This document shows positions 28,410 through 36,139 of a DNA stretch of 64,000 bases, in pieces. Under the pieces are notes generated by a model. The model was not told the origin of the DNA. It ran no database searches and worked only from the letters and a program-made list of their open reading frames with translations. Numbering within the stretch: position 1 is the first letter of the stretch; each line of letters starts with the position of its first letter. Position numbers and translations under genes: made by a program. This stretch comes from Gammaproteobacteria bacterium (lineage in GTDB: Bacteria > Pseudomonadota > Gammaproteobacteria > Magnimaribacterales > Magnimaribacteraceae): contig SGZM01000002.1 of the NCBI GenBank assembly GCA_004214065.1, positions 1 to 64,000 on the forward strand, read 5' to 3'.

Positions 28410-29249
28410 ATGGATAACAATTACGGTTCTCTTTTTATAGTTTCTACACCTATTGGCAATTTAGATGATATTACATTAAGAGCCATTGAAGTTCTCAATA
28501 ATGTAGATATTTGTGCTGCTGAAGATACTAGAAATTCAAAAATACTTTTTAATAAGTATGATATAAAAACTAAACTAACTTCTTATCATAAGTTCTCTGA
28601 AAAGAGTAAAACCCTATCCCTTATTGAAAGTTTAAAATCAGGCTTGGATATAGCTCTTATTAGTGATGCGGGAACACCATTGATATCTGATCCAGGAAAA
28701 TTCTTATTGGAAGATGCTATAAAGAATCAAATTAAGGTTATCCCTATCCCTGGAGCGACTTCAATCATACCTGCTCTTACTATTTCAGGGTTTAATCTAG
28801 ATAGTTTTTGTTTTTATGGTTTCTTTCCTCGACAGAGGAAAGCAAAGACTATCCTGATAAAAGAAATTGCCTCATCGACCAAGACTTCTGTTTTATTTGA
28901 AACAGGAAAGCGGATAGAGCAGATGTTTAATGATCTAACCAGTCAACTTCATCCTTCCACAAATATAGTTATTGCTAGAGAAATCACAAAATTACATGAA
29001 ACTATCTATAGAGGTGACCTTGAAACAGTTAAAAACAGTATTCTTGAATCAGACTTTGGGACTAAAGGGGAATTTGTGGTTGTTATTGAAGGTAAGATAA
29101 TGGAGCAGGATAGTGAAATTTCAGAAGAAGATAGAAGAATTATAAATATTCTTTTAGAAGAATTAGACCAAAAGCTAGCTTTAGAGATTGCCTCTAAAAT
29201 TTTAAAAAGGAAAAGAAACGAGATTTATAAGGTAAAAATCAAGAAATAA
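28410..29249 (+). CDS. rsmI: 16S rRNA (cytidine-1402 2'-O) methyltransferase
   Basis: A 279-residue tetrapyrrole-methylase fold enzyme that modifies C1402 in the ribosomal decoding centre with RsmH. VSTPIGNLDDITLRAIEVL, AAEDTRNSKILF, SDAGTPLISDPG and IPIPGATSIIPAL are diagnostic. The divergent start of lpoA is only 7 bases away, so its promoter must lie inside or very near the neighbouring reading frame. RNase P RNA follows on the same strand. Confidence 0.96.
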   Translation: MDNNYGSLFIVSTPIGNLDDITLRAIEVLNNVDICAAEDTRNSKILFNKYDIKTKLTSYHKFSEKSKTLSLIESLKSGLDIALISDAGTPLISDPGKFLLEDAIKNQIKVIPIPGATSIIPALTISGFNLDSFCFYGFFPRQRKAKTILIKEIASSTKTSVLFETGKRIEQMFNDLTSQLHPSTNIVIAREITKLHETIYRGDLETVKNSILESDFGTKGEFVVVIEGKIMEQDSEISEEDRRIINILLEELDQKLALEIASKILKRKRNEIYKVKIKK

Positions 29250-29273
29250 TTTCTATTTAAGCTATTTCAAATA

Positions 29274-29279
29274 TACAAT
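29274..29279 (+). promoter_or_regulatory. -10 element of rnpB
   Basis: TACAAT ends 6 bases before the predicted 5' G of RNase P RNA at 29286, correct for a -10 box. The -35 at 29251-29256 (TTCTAT) is weak. The promoter would fit in the 36-base gap after rsmI. Confidence 0.5.
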
Positions 29280-29285
29280 TCACTC

Positions 29286-29613
29286 GAGTCAGCTAGATAA
29301 TCGCTCAATTATTTGAGAGGAAAGTCCGGGCTCCTTTGGACAAGACGCCAGGTAACTCCTGGGAGATGCAAATCTACGGATAGTGCCGCAGAAAATAAAC
29401 CGCCTTTTTGAAGGTAAGGGTGAAAAGGTGTGGTAAGAGCACACCGCATATTAGGTAACTGATTATGGCAAGGTAAACCCCGTCTGGAGCAAGACCAAAT
29501 AGAGGCCCTTATGTTAGTCCTGACTGGGCCAGGGTAGGTTGCTTGAATTTTGCGGTGACGCAAAATCTAGATGAATGATTATCCTCGACAGAACCCGGCT
29601 TATAGGCTGACTC
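29286..29613 (+). ncRNA. rnpB: RNase P RNA, bacterial type A
   Basis: The catalytic RNA that matures tRNA 5' ends. Landmarks in order: gaggaaagtccgggctcc (from 29318), gccaggtaac, gtgccgcagaaaa, aaccgcc, ggtaagggtgaaa, ggtaagagcacaccgc, the P11/J region gtaaaccccg, gaccaaatag, gggtaggttgcttga, agatgaatga and the 3' cagaacccggcttat. The ends pair as P1: GAGTCAGC (29286-29293) with GCTGACTC (29606-29613). The -GGCTT- that contacts tRNA CCA is intact. A T6 run follows at 29619-29624 and may end transcription. Its place between rsmI and mraZ is the gammaproteobacterial norm. Confidence 0.97.
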
Positions 29614-29710
29614 ATGCCTTTTTTCACTTCTTCCTGGCCTTTTATTATTTTCTTACAGCGTGCTGAAAAAAATGTGTTGATTACACTATATTTTTACTGG
29701 TAATTTAATA

Positions 29711-29740
29711 AAAAGTGTGTAAAAGTGTGTAAAAGTGCAA
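29711..29740 (+). promoter_or_regulatory. Three 10-bp direct repeats, probable MraZ operator
   Basis: Three consecutive 10-base units, AAAAGTGTGT, AAAAGTGTGT and AAAAGTGCAA, lie 38 bases before mraZ. MraZ proteins are known to bind direct repeats with a GTG core (AAAGTGG-like in mollicutes, TGGG-like in E. coli) about one helical turn apart. A GATAAT at 29741-29746 abuts the array, so binding would block a promoter there. Confidence 0.6.
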
Positions 29741-29778
29741 GATAATGTAACACTTACATATTCTTGTAATAAAAGAAA

Positions 29779-30258
29779 ATGACTTTAGGTATATATGGCT
29801 CTAGCACACTTACCCTTGATACTAAGGGTAGAATCGTTATACCTGCAAGGTACAGAGAGCTTTTGCGTACATCTTGTGAAGGTGAAATGATAATTACTAA
29901 AGACCCACAGTATCCCGCTCTTATTATTTACCCAGGAAAAATTTGGAAGGAGATAGCTCAAAAGTTTGAGGCATTAGGTGGTTTGAATCAAAAAGTCAGA
30001 CCTATTCAATGGAAGATTTTAGGCAATGCTTCGGTAAATGAATTTGAAGTGGGTGAGAGAATGACTTTACTAATTCCTCAGATTTTAAGAGATTTTGCAA
30101 ACTTAGCTCCAAAGGAACATGTTGCTCTTGTGGGAATGGGTTCAAAATTTGAACTCTGGAACTTAGATAACTGGGAGAAAAAACAAGCTGGTCTTCAAAT
30201 ATCTGGAGAGGATCTAATTGATGACCTGCCTATTGCATTAGAGGAGATACCATTTTGA
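29779..30258 (+). CDS. mraZ: Transcriptional regulator MraZ
   Basis: A 159-residue MraZ that represses its own division and cell-wall operon. Two SpoVT/AbrB-like halves are visible: LDTKGRIVIPARYR (residues 13-26) and the weaker GERMTLLIPQILRDFA. A ring assembly binding tandem operator repeats is known for the family, and such repeats lie just upstream. Its stop overlaps the TTG start of rsmH. It opens the dcw cluster. Confidence 0.95.
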   Translation: MTLGIYGSSTLTLDTKGRIVIPARYRELLRTSCEGEMIITKDPQYPALIIYPGKIWKEIAQKFEALGGLNQKVRPIQWKILGNASVNEFEVGERMTLLIPQILRDFANLAPKEHVALVGMGSKFELWNLDNWEKKQAGLQISGEDLIDDLPIALEEIPF

Positions 30259-31139
30259 CAAAAGCTAATCATGAAGCTGTGATGGTCGATGAGGTGCTAG
30301 AAAATCTGGTCTTTAAACAAAATGGAAAATACGTTGACTGTACATTTGGAGCAGGCGGACACTCTTCAGAGATACTCAAGAAGCTTGATAAGAAAGGTTC
30401 TTTAATTTCAATTGACAAAGATAATAGGGCAGTAATCAATTTATCTTCAGAATTTAAAGATGATTCAAGATTTAGATTGATAAATGACACATTCTCTAAT
30501 CTTCAAAACTTGTTTAAAGATGAAGAAATAGATGGCATTTTGATAGATTTAGGAATCTCTTCTACTCAACTTGATGACCCTAATAGAGGTTTTAGCTTTC
30601 AGTCAGATGGACCTTTAGACATGCGCATAGACACTACTAGAGGACGAACCGCAGCAGAATGGATTAATACTGCAACAAAGAAAGAGATTGAAGACGTTTT
30701 ATGGCTGCTAGGTCAAGAAAAGGCCTCTAGACGAATAGCGAGCAAAATTTGTGAAATTCGTGAAAGAAAGGCAATTGAATCCACTAAGGAACTAACTGAT
30801 CTAATAGTTTCTTGCACATCAAGGAAATCTAAAAAACATCCAGCAACTAATTCTTTCAGGGCAATAAGAATGTTTATAAATAACGAAATTGAAGAGATAC
30901 AAAGAGTTTTGGAGGCAGCAAGCTATGTTTTGTGTTGCGGAGGAAGACTAGCGATTATCAGTTTCCATTCGATGGAAGATAGGATTGTAAAAAGATTTTT
31001 TCAGAGTAAAGATAGGATTGAATCAACTATCAAGTTTCAATATTTAAATCATAAATTTCTTAAACCTTCTCAGGAAGAGATTCGTTTTAATCCAAGAAGC
31101 AGGAGTGCAATTTTAAGAGTTGCTGAGAAAGTATGCTAA
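30255..31139 (+). CDS. rsmH: 16S rRNA (cytosine-1402 N4) methyltransferase
   Basis: A 294-residue SAM-dependent methyltransferase acting on the same nucleotide as RsmI. Motifs are YVDCTFGAGGHSSEIL, DGILIDLGISSTQLDDPNRGFSF, GPLDMRID and IISFHSMEDRIVKRFF. The start is TTG (TTGA overlap with mraZ), supported by GAGGAG 8 bases upstream and by homologous N-terminal sequence. Its stop overlaps ftsL by 7 bases. Confidence 0.96.
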   Translation: MTKANHEAVMVDEVLENLVFKQNGKYVDCTFGAGGHSSEILKKLDKKGSLISIDKDNRAVINLSSEFKDDSRFRLINDTFSNLQNLFKDEEIDGILIDLGISSTQLDDPNRGFSFQSDGPLDMRIDTTRGRTAAEWINTATKKEIEDVLWLLGQEKASRRIASKICEIRERKAIESTKELTDLIVSCTSRKSKKHPATNSFRAIRMFINNEIEEIQRVLEAASYVLCCGGRLAIISFHSMEDRIVKRFFQSKDRIESTIKFQYLNHKFLKPSQEEIRFNPRSRSAILRVAEKVC

Positions 31140-31423
31140 GAAATCAAAATAAAATATTTATCATTTCTTTGCTTATAGCTACTTCTTTTATAAGTTCTTA
31201 TAAATTATTAATTCAGACATATGATCACAGAACCGCTTTTGCACAACTTGAAAAACTTACATTAGAAAAAGAGGACTTATCTTTTCAATCAAATATTCTT
31301 ATAGAAGAAGTTAAATATTTTAACAATCAGATCTCATTAAGAAAATTTGCTTCTGAAAATCTAGGCATGATCACTCCGAATATCAAAGAGAGAATTTATC
31401 TCATTAGGAGAATCACAAAATGA
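31133..31423 (+). CDS. ftsL: Cell division protein FtsL
   Basis: A 96-residue small bitopic protein: a short basic tail, one membrane helix (residues ~8-25, IFIISLLIATSFISSYKL), then a periplasmic coiled coil (FAQLEKLTLEKEDLSFQ...) ending LRKFASENLGM, the family's conserved tail. It forms a trimer with FtsB (53607) and FtsQ (next gene) that activates septal synthesis. It overlaps ftsQ by 4 bases (ATGA). Confidence 0.9.
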   Translation: MLRNQNKIFIISLLIATSFISSYKLLIQTYDHRTAFAQLEKLTLEKEDLSFQSNILIEEVKYFNNQISLRKFASENLGMITPNIKERIYLIRRITK

Positions 31424-32082
31424 AATATTTTCTTTGCTTATTTATTCTTTCTATAACAGCCTGCTCAAGTCAAGACAGAGTTAATACGGGAAAAGTAACT
31501 TTTGATCTCTCGAAAGAACTTATCTCGAGTCTCGATACAACTAAGAAACAGATTGCCAATCATATACTCAATAAACAGGAGCCTTTGACCGGAAACTTTT
31601 TTCAAGAGTCATGGATATCTGTAATAAAAACAACAAATACTTTCAATAAAGATGTAATTGTGGAAATAAAAGAACATCAACCAATAGCTTCTCTAGGAAA
31701 AGATAAATTTATAACTCAAGAAGGAAAAATAATTTCTCCTAAAGAAAAGACGAAGCATATGAGCCTGATTAAAATATTAGGTTCAGAGGAGGAGGCTCAT
31801 TCACTGCTTGATAAAGCAATCTTACTCCAAAATATACTTAATATTAAAGAAAAGAATATTACAAGATTTGAACATAAAGGATCAGATTTTTATGAAGCAG
31901 AGGACGATACTGGGTCAAGGTATAGTTTTACTAAAGGGGATTTCCGGGTTCAGCTCGAGCGTCTCGAGGAATTTATATTGTTCGAGCTGAACTCAGGAAA
32001 TGAAGATCATATCAGATATATTGATTTGAGGTATAAAAATGCCATCGCTGTTAGTCACTTAAATATGGAGAAAACAATATGA
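31420..32082 (+). CDS. ftsQ: FtsQ-like division protein with lipoprotein signal
   Basis: A 220-residue protein recognised as FtsQ by its POTRA/beta domain: ESWISVIKTT..FNKDVIVEIKEHQPIASLG..KFITQEGKIIS (residues 63-106), and the C-terminal RYIDLRYKNAIAV (199-211), matching E. coli 'YVDLRYDSGAAV'. E. coli FtsQ has a cytoplasmic tail and a membrane helix. This one instead begins with a 15-residue hydrophobic segment ending ITAC, a canonical lipobox with C15, then polar SSQDR. It is coupled by 4-base overlaps to ftsL and ftsA. Its genomic position, between ftsL and ftsA, is unusual. Confidence 0.88.
   Translation: MKYFLCLFILSITACSSQDRVNTGKVTFDLSKELISSLDTTKKQIANHILNKQEPLTGNFFQESWISVIKTTNTFNKDVIVEIKEHQPIASLGKDKFITQEGKIISPKEKTKHMSLIKILGSEEEAHSLLDKAILLQNILNIKEKNITRFEHKGSDFYEAEDDTGSRYSFTKGDFRVQLERLEEFILFELNSGNEDHIRYIDLRYKNAIAVSHLNMEKTI
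31946..31994 (+). other. Strong inverted repeat inside ftsQ
   Basis: An 11-base perfect inverted repeat (GTTCAGCTCGA at 31948-31958; TCGAGCTGAAC at 31982-31992) extends to a 15-pair RNA stem if two G-U pairs are allowed, with a 19-base loop. It is GC-rich in an AT-rich gene and lies 85 bases before the ftsA start. Confidence 0.55.
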
Positions 32083-33305
32083 GTAATGTTAGTAGGAATG
32101 AAATGCTTGTAGGTGTTGATATAGGAACTTCTAAAGTTGTTGCTGTTGTTGCTGAAGCCAGAGGGTCACAGTTAGAAATAATAGGTCTTGGAACACATGC
32201 ATCAAAAGGCTTAAAAAATGGAGTTGTTGTTGATATTGAATCTACAACTAATGCTATTAAGAAATCCATCGAAGAGGCTGAAGCTATGGCAGGATGCCAT
32301 ATAGGTTCCTGCTATGTAGGGATATCTGGAAGTCATATAAGGGGTTTAAATTCAGAGGGAGTTGTACCTATTAGAGACGGCGAAGTGAAGTTTACTGATG
32401 TGGATAGAGTTATTGAGACTGCTCAAGCAATGGCTATCCCTGCTGATCAAAGATTACTTCATGTTCTGCCAAGGGATTATATAATTGATAAACAAGACGG
32501 TATAAAAGAACCGTTAGGTATGGCTGGTTCAAGATTAGAAGCCAAAGTCCATCTAGTCACATGTAGTGAAAATTCATCTCAGAATATTCACAAATGCATA
32601 AGTGCATCTGGCTTAGATGTAGAGGCATTTGTACTAGAGCAGCTTGCTTCTAGTTATTCTGTTCTTACTGAAGATGAAAGAAATTTAGGAGTTTGTCTTA
32701 TAGACATTGGGGGTGGAACTACTGATATTGCAGTTTTTGTAGATGGGTCAATTTGTTTTACAGATGTCATTCCAATTGCAGGTGATCATGTTACAAATGA
32801 CATAGCACAAGCCCTAAGGACTCCTCCAACTCAGGCTGAAACAATAAAACAAAGGTATGGTTGTGCTGTCAGTTCTATGACAAGACCTGAAGAAATTATG
32901 ATGGTCCCCGGTATGGGAGGAAGACCTGAAAGAGAGCTTTCGAGACAAGCTCTGGCAGATGTTTTGGAAAGAAGATACGTAGAAATTTTTAGCATGGCCC
33001 AACAGAAACTTAGTCTTAGCGGTTTCGATCAGCTTATTCCTGCTGGTATTGTTTTAACTGGCGGTGCTTCAAAAATTGAAGGCGCAACTGAATTGGCAGA
33101 GGAAATTTTTCATTCTCCGGTAAGAATGGGATCTCCTCATTCAGTTGAAGGCTTCTCCGAGATTATAAATAATCCAATTTATGCTACATCAGTTGGACTT
33201 CTCTTGTATGGACAAAAGCAATTACAAGAAGATCATTTAAATTATATTCACAGAGATAAAAATATAATAAATAGAATTTCTAGATGGTTTGGTGGAAATC
33301 TTTAA
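32079..33305 (+). CDS. ftsA: Cell division protein FtsA
   Basis: A 408-residue actin-like protein tethering FtsZ to the membrane. VGVDIGTSKVVAVV is the phosphate-1 loop, LIDIGGGTTDIAVF phosphate-2, and LTGGASKIEGATELA the adenosine motif; the 1C-domain region follows the first loop. The C-terminal amphipathic helix IINRISRWFGGNL is the membrane-targeting sequence. It overlaps ftsQ by 4 bases and lies 25 bases before ftsZ. Confidence 0.98.
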   Translation: MSNVSRNEMLVGVDIGTSKVVAVVAEARGSQLEIIGLGTHASKGLKNGVVVDIESTTNAIKKSIEEAEAMAGCHIGSCYVGISGSHIRGLNSEGVVPIRDGEVKFTDVDRVIETAQAMAIPADQRLLHVLPRDYIIDKQDGIKEPLGMAGSRLEAKVHLVTCSENSSQNIHKCISASGLDVEAFVLEQLASSYSVLTEDERNLGVCLIDIGGGTTDIAVFVDGSICFTDVIPIAGDHVTNDIAQALRTPPTQAETIKQRYGCAVSSMTRPEEIMMVPGMGGRPERELSRQALADVLERRYVEIFSMAQQKLSLSGFDQLIPAGIVLTGGASKIEGATELAEEIFHSPVRMGSPHSVEGFSEIINNPIYATSVGLLLYGQKQLQEDHLNYIHRDKNIINRISRWFGGNL

Positions 33306-33330
33306 TAGTTAATTAAAAGAGAGGTTAATT

Positions 33331-34479
33331 ATGAGTGAATGGGAAATAGTAGAAGAAGTTAAAGAAAATGCTTCAATTAAAGTTATAGGTGTTGGAGGCG
33401 GTGGAGGAAATGCTGTTCAACATATGGTTGAATCAGGCATAGAAGGGGCAGAATTCATATCTATAAATACAGATAGACAAGCATTAGAGAAAAACGATGC
33501 TAGTACAAAACTTATTTTAGGGTTGGAAATTACCGATGGACTTGGTGCAGGCGCAAATCCAGCTATAGGCAGAGAGGCTGCTCTTGAAGATAGAGATAAA
33601 TTAAGAGAAATGTTAAAAGGAACTGACATGGTTTTTGTTACTGCCGGTATGGGAGGTGGCACAGGCACTGGTGCGGCCCCGATAGTAGCTCAAGTTGCAA
33701 AAGAGCTAGGCATTCTTACTGTTGCTGTTGTTACTAAGCCTTTTGAACTTGAAGGAGCTAAGAGGATGAAAATAGCTCAGGAGGGCATTAAGGAATTAGT
33801 TGATGAAGTTGATTCTCTCATAACAATTCCAAATCAGAAACTTCTAGAAGTTCTTGGAGAAGATTGCAGTATGCTCGAAGCTTTCAAGCAAGCTAATGAT
33901 GTACTGGGTGGTGCGGTTAGGGGGATATCCGACATTATCATTAGACCAGGTTTAATTAATGTAGACTTCGCCGATGTTAAAACTGTTATGTCAGAGAAGG
34001 GCACTGCTATGATGGGGACAGGGATGGCTAATGGACCCGATAGAGCCAGAATTGCTGCTGAGCAAGCTGTTGCAAGTAAATTACTTGAAGATATTAGCCT
34101 TAAAGATGCTAAGGGAGTTTTGGTGAATATAACAGCTGGACCTGAGTTATCTTTAGGTGAAATAAAAGCCGTGGGAGATTGCATTAATGATTTTGCCTCT
34201 CCAGAGGCTATTATAGTTACAGGAACAGTACTTGATGAATCGGCAACTAATGATTTAACTGTTACTGTTATTGCTACAGGACTAAATTCTTCAGTTCAAA
34301 CTGCATCAAACAAACCTCAAAATGTGAGGGTTGTGAATGAGAGACAACCTTTGCCTCTAAGTGATGCTGCAAAACAGCTATTAGAAAATCCTCCTTCGAT
34401 TGAGAAGGCTGTAAAAAAAGATACAAATGAAGATGAATATCTTGATATACCTTCCTTTGTTAGAACTCAGCTTGATTAA
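33331..34479 (+). CDS. ftsZ: Cell division protein FtsZ
   Basis: A 382-residue tubulin homologue that forms the division ring. The nucleotide-binding GVGGGGGNAVQHM, the tubulin signature GGGTGTGAAP, and the T7 loop INVDFADVK are present. The conserved C-terminal peptide binding FtsA/ZipA is DIPSFVRTQ near the end. ftsI follows after 10 bases, rather than lpxC or the end of the cluster as is usual. Confidence 0.99.
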   Translation: MSEWEIVEEVKENASIKVIGVGGGGGNAVQHMVESGIEGAEFISINTDRQALEKNDASTKLILGLEITDGLGAGANPAIGREAALEDRDKLREMLKGTDMVFVTAGMGGGTGTGAAPIVAQVAKELGILTVAVVTKPFELEGAKRMKIAQEGIKELVDEVDSLITIPNQKLLEVLGEDCSMLEAFKQANDVLGGAVRGISDIIIRPGLINVDFADVKTVMSEKGTAMMGTGMANGPDRARIAAEQAVASKLLEDISLKDAKGVLVNITAGPELSLGEIKAVGDCINDFASPEAIIVTGTVLDESATNDLTVTVIATGLNSSVQTASNKPQNVRVVNERQPLPLSDAAKQLLENPPSIEKAVKKDTNEDEYLDIPSFVRTQLD

Positions 34480-34489
34480 TTTGTAGGGC

Positions 34490-36139
34490 ATGTCTTCTCG
34501 GATTCTCTATTCTTCAGGAAGAATAGTTTTTGTCCAATTTATCTTACTAATAGGGTTTTGTGCTCTTTTAGGTAGGTTAGTTTATCTTCAAATATATCAA
34601 GATGTTTTTTTAGATGATCAAGTTTTCACTAGACTAGATTCACAGTATTCGCTCTTAGCACCAAGAGGTAAGATATTAGATAGAAATGATAATATTCTGG
34701 CTCTCGATATAAAAGGATACAGTGTAGGTCTTGACCTGGAAAAATTTATATATGATCCACAGACCATCGTTACTCTTTCTAATATATTAAATAAGAATCC
34801 TATTACTTTAAGTAAAAGTCTTGAAGGTCGATTATCAGGCTATAAAGAGATAAGTAGAAATGTAAATTTAGAAACCAAAGAAAATCTTAAAGGTATGAAG
34901 GTATCAGGTCTCTACTTTCGTGAAAATTTAAGACGGAGCTATCCTGAAAAAGATATTATTTCTCATGTAGTCGGTCTTACTGATATAGATAGAAAAGGCA
35001 TACAGGGTGTCGAATTAATTTTTCAAAACGAACTTCTTGGAAAGGAGGGAAGCTTCGAAGGTATTAAGGGTGCAAAGAATATAAAACTTGAAGGAAAAAG
35101 AATAAAGGCCGAAGCTGGTAAAGATATTAAGTTAACTATAGATATAAACATTCAGTCTATTGCTTATCATGAATTAGAGAAAGCCATTAAAAAGAACAAT
35201 GCTCAGGCTGGCTCGGTAGTAGTTATTGACCCACAATCAGGAGATATTTTAGCTTTAGTTAATTCTCCTTCATTTGATCCTTCAAGAAGAAAAAATTTAA
35301 CAGATATGTCTGCGTTAAGAAATCGCGCAACTATAGATGTATTTGAGCCTGGTTCAGTTCTAAAGCCTTTAGCTATGTCTGCAATTGTGGAATCCAACAA
35401 GCATCCTTTATCTTCAAAAATTAATACATCTCCCGGATGGATAGAATTTGAAGGTTTTAGGACTAGTGATTTTAAAGATTACGGACTCCTAAACCTTTCA
35501 GAAGTAATTTCTCTTTCTAGTAATGTAGGGATGGTAAAATTATGTGAGAAACAAGACATAGAGCACCTTACGAATTACTATAAAAAGTTTGGAATTGGAA
35601 GATACCCAACATCTATTATGATTCCAGCGCGTGAAGGTTTTCTCCCTCATCATACTCAATTCACATCTAGAGACAAAGTAAGCTCTTGTTATGGTTATGG
35701 TGTTACATTATCTGCTCTACAGATTGCTCAAGCCTATTCAGTTTTTGCTAATGACGGAAATTTTATTGAGTTAAAGCTATTTACAGAACATAGCTTTGAT
35801 AAACCGATGAAGGAAAGGGTTATCTCTGAAGAGACAAATCAAATAATTTTGAAGATGTTAGTAGAAACAGTAAATTCAAAAAGCGGTACCGCATCTAAAG
35901 CTAGAATTAATAATATGATCGTTGCTGGCAAAACAGGTACAGCAAAAGAAACCTTAGCAGAAGAAACTACTTATACTGGAACTTTTGCAGGATTTGTTCC
36001 ATCTAAGGATCCTGAATTTCTGGCGGTTGTAGTTTTACACGGTCTATCTGGTGAGGATTATTCTGGCGGTAAAGTCTCAGCTCCAGTATTCTCAAATATT
36101 ATGCAACAAATCTTTCTATCAAAAGACTTAAAGATATAA
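34490..36139 (+). CDS. ftsI: Septal transpeptidase FtsI (PBP3)
   Basis: A 549-residue class B penicillin-binding protein. An N-terminal membrane helix (~residues 13-33) is followed by the pedestal starting LAPRGKILDRNDNILA. The transpeptidase active site is S289-VLK (SxxK), SSN at 343-345 and KTG at 481-483. It cross-links septal peptidoglycan with FtsW. It is adjacent to murE (no gap), as in the canonical cluster. Confidence 0.97.
   Translation: MSSRILYSSGRIVFVQFILLIGFCALLGRLVYLQIYQDVFLDDQVFTRLDSQYSLLAPRGKILDRNDNILALDIKGYSVGLDLEKFIYDPQTIVTLSNILNKNPITLSKSLEGRLSGYKEISRNVNLETKENLKGMKVSGLYFRENLRRSYPEKDIISHVVGLTDIDRKGIQGVELIFQNELLGKEGSFEGIKGAKNIKLEGKRIKAEAGKDIKLTIDINIQSIAYHELEKAIKKNNAQAGSVVVIDPQSGDILALVNSPSFDPSRRKNLTDMSALRNRATIDVFEPGSVLKPLAMSAIVESNKHPLSSKINTSPGWIEFEGFRTSDFKDYGLLNLSEVISLSSNVGMVKLCEKQDIEHLTNYYKKFGIGRYPTSIMIPAREGFLPHHTQFTSRDKVSSCYGYGVTLSALQIAQAYSVFANDGNFIELKLFTEHSFDKPMKERVISEETNQIILKMLVETVNSKSGTASKARINNMIVAGKTGTAKETLAEETTYTGTFAGFVPSKDPEFLAVVVLHGLSGEDYSGGKVSAPVFSNIMQQIFLSKDLKI

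Noticed and set aside
29309-29563. 84-codon minus-strand reading frame
   Set aside because: It lies wholly inside the RNase P RNA gene, a well-known source of false proteins.
33834-34184. 116-codon minus-strand reading frame in ftsZ
   Set aside because: Shadow of ftsZ with no family resemblance or ribosome site.
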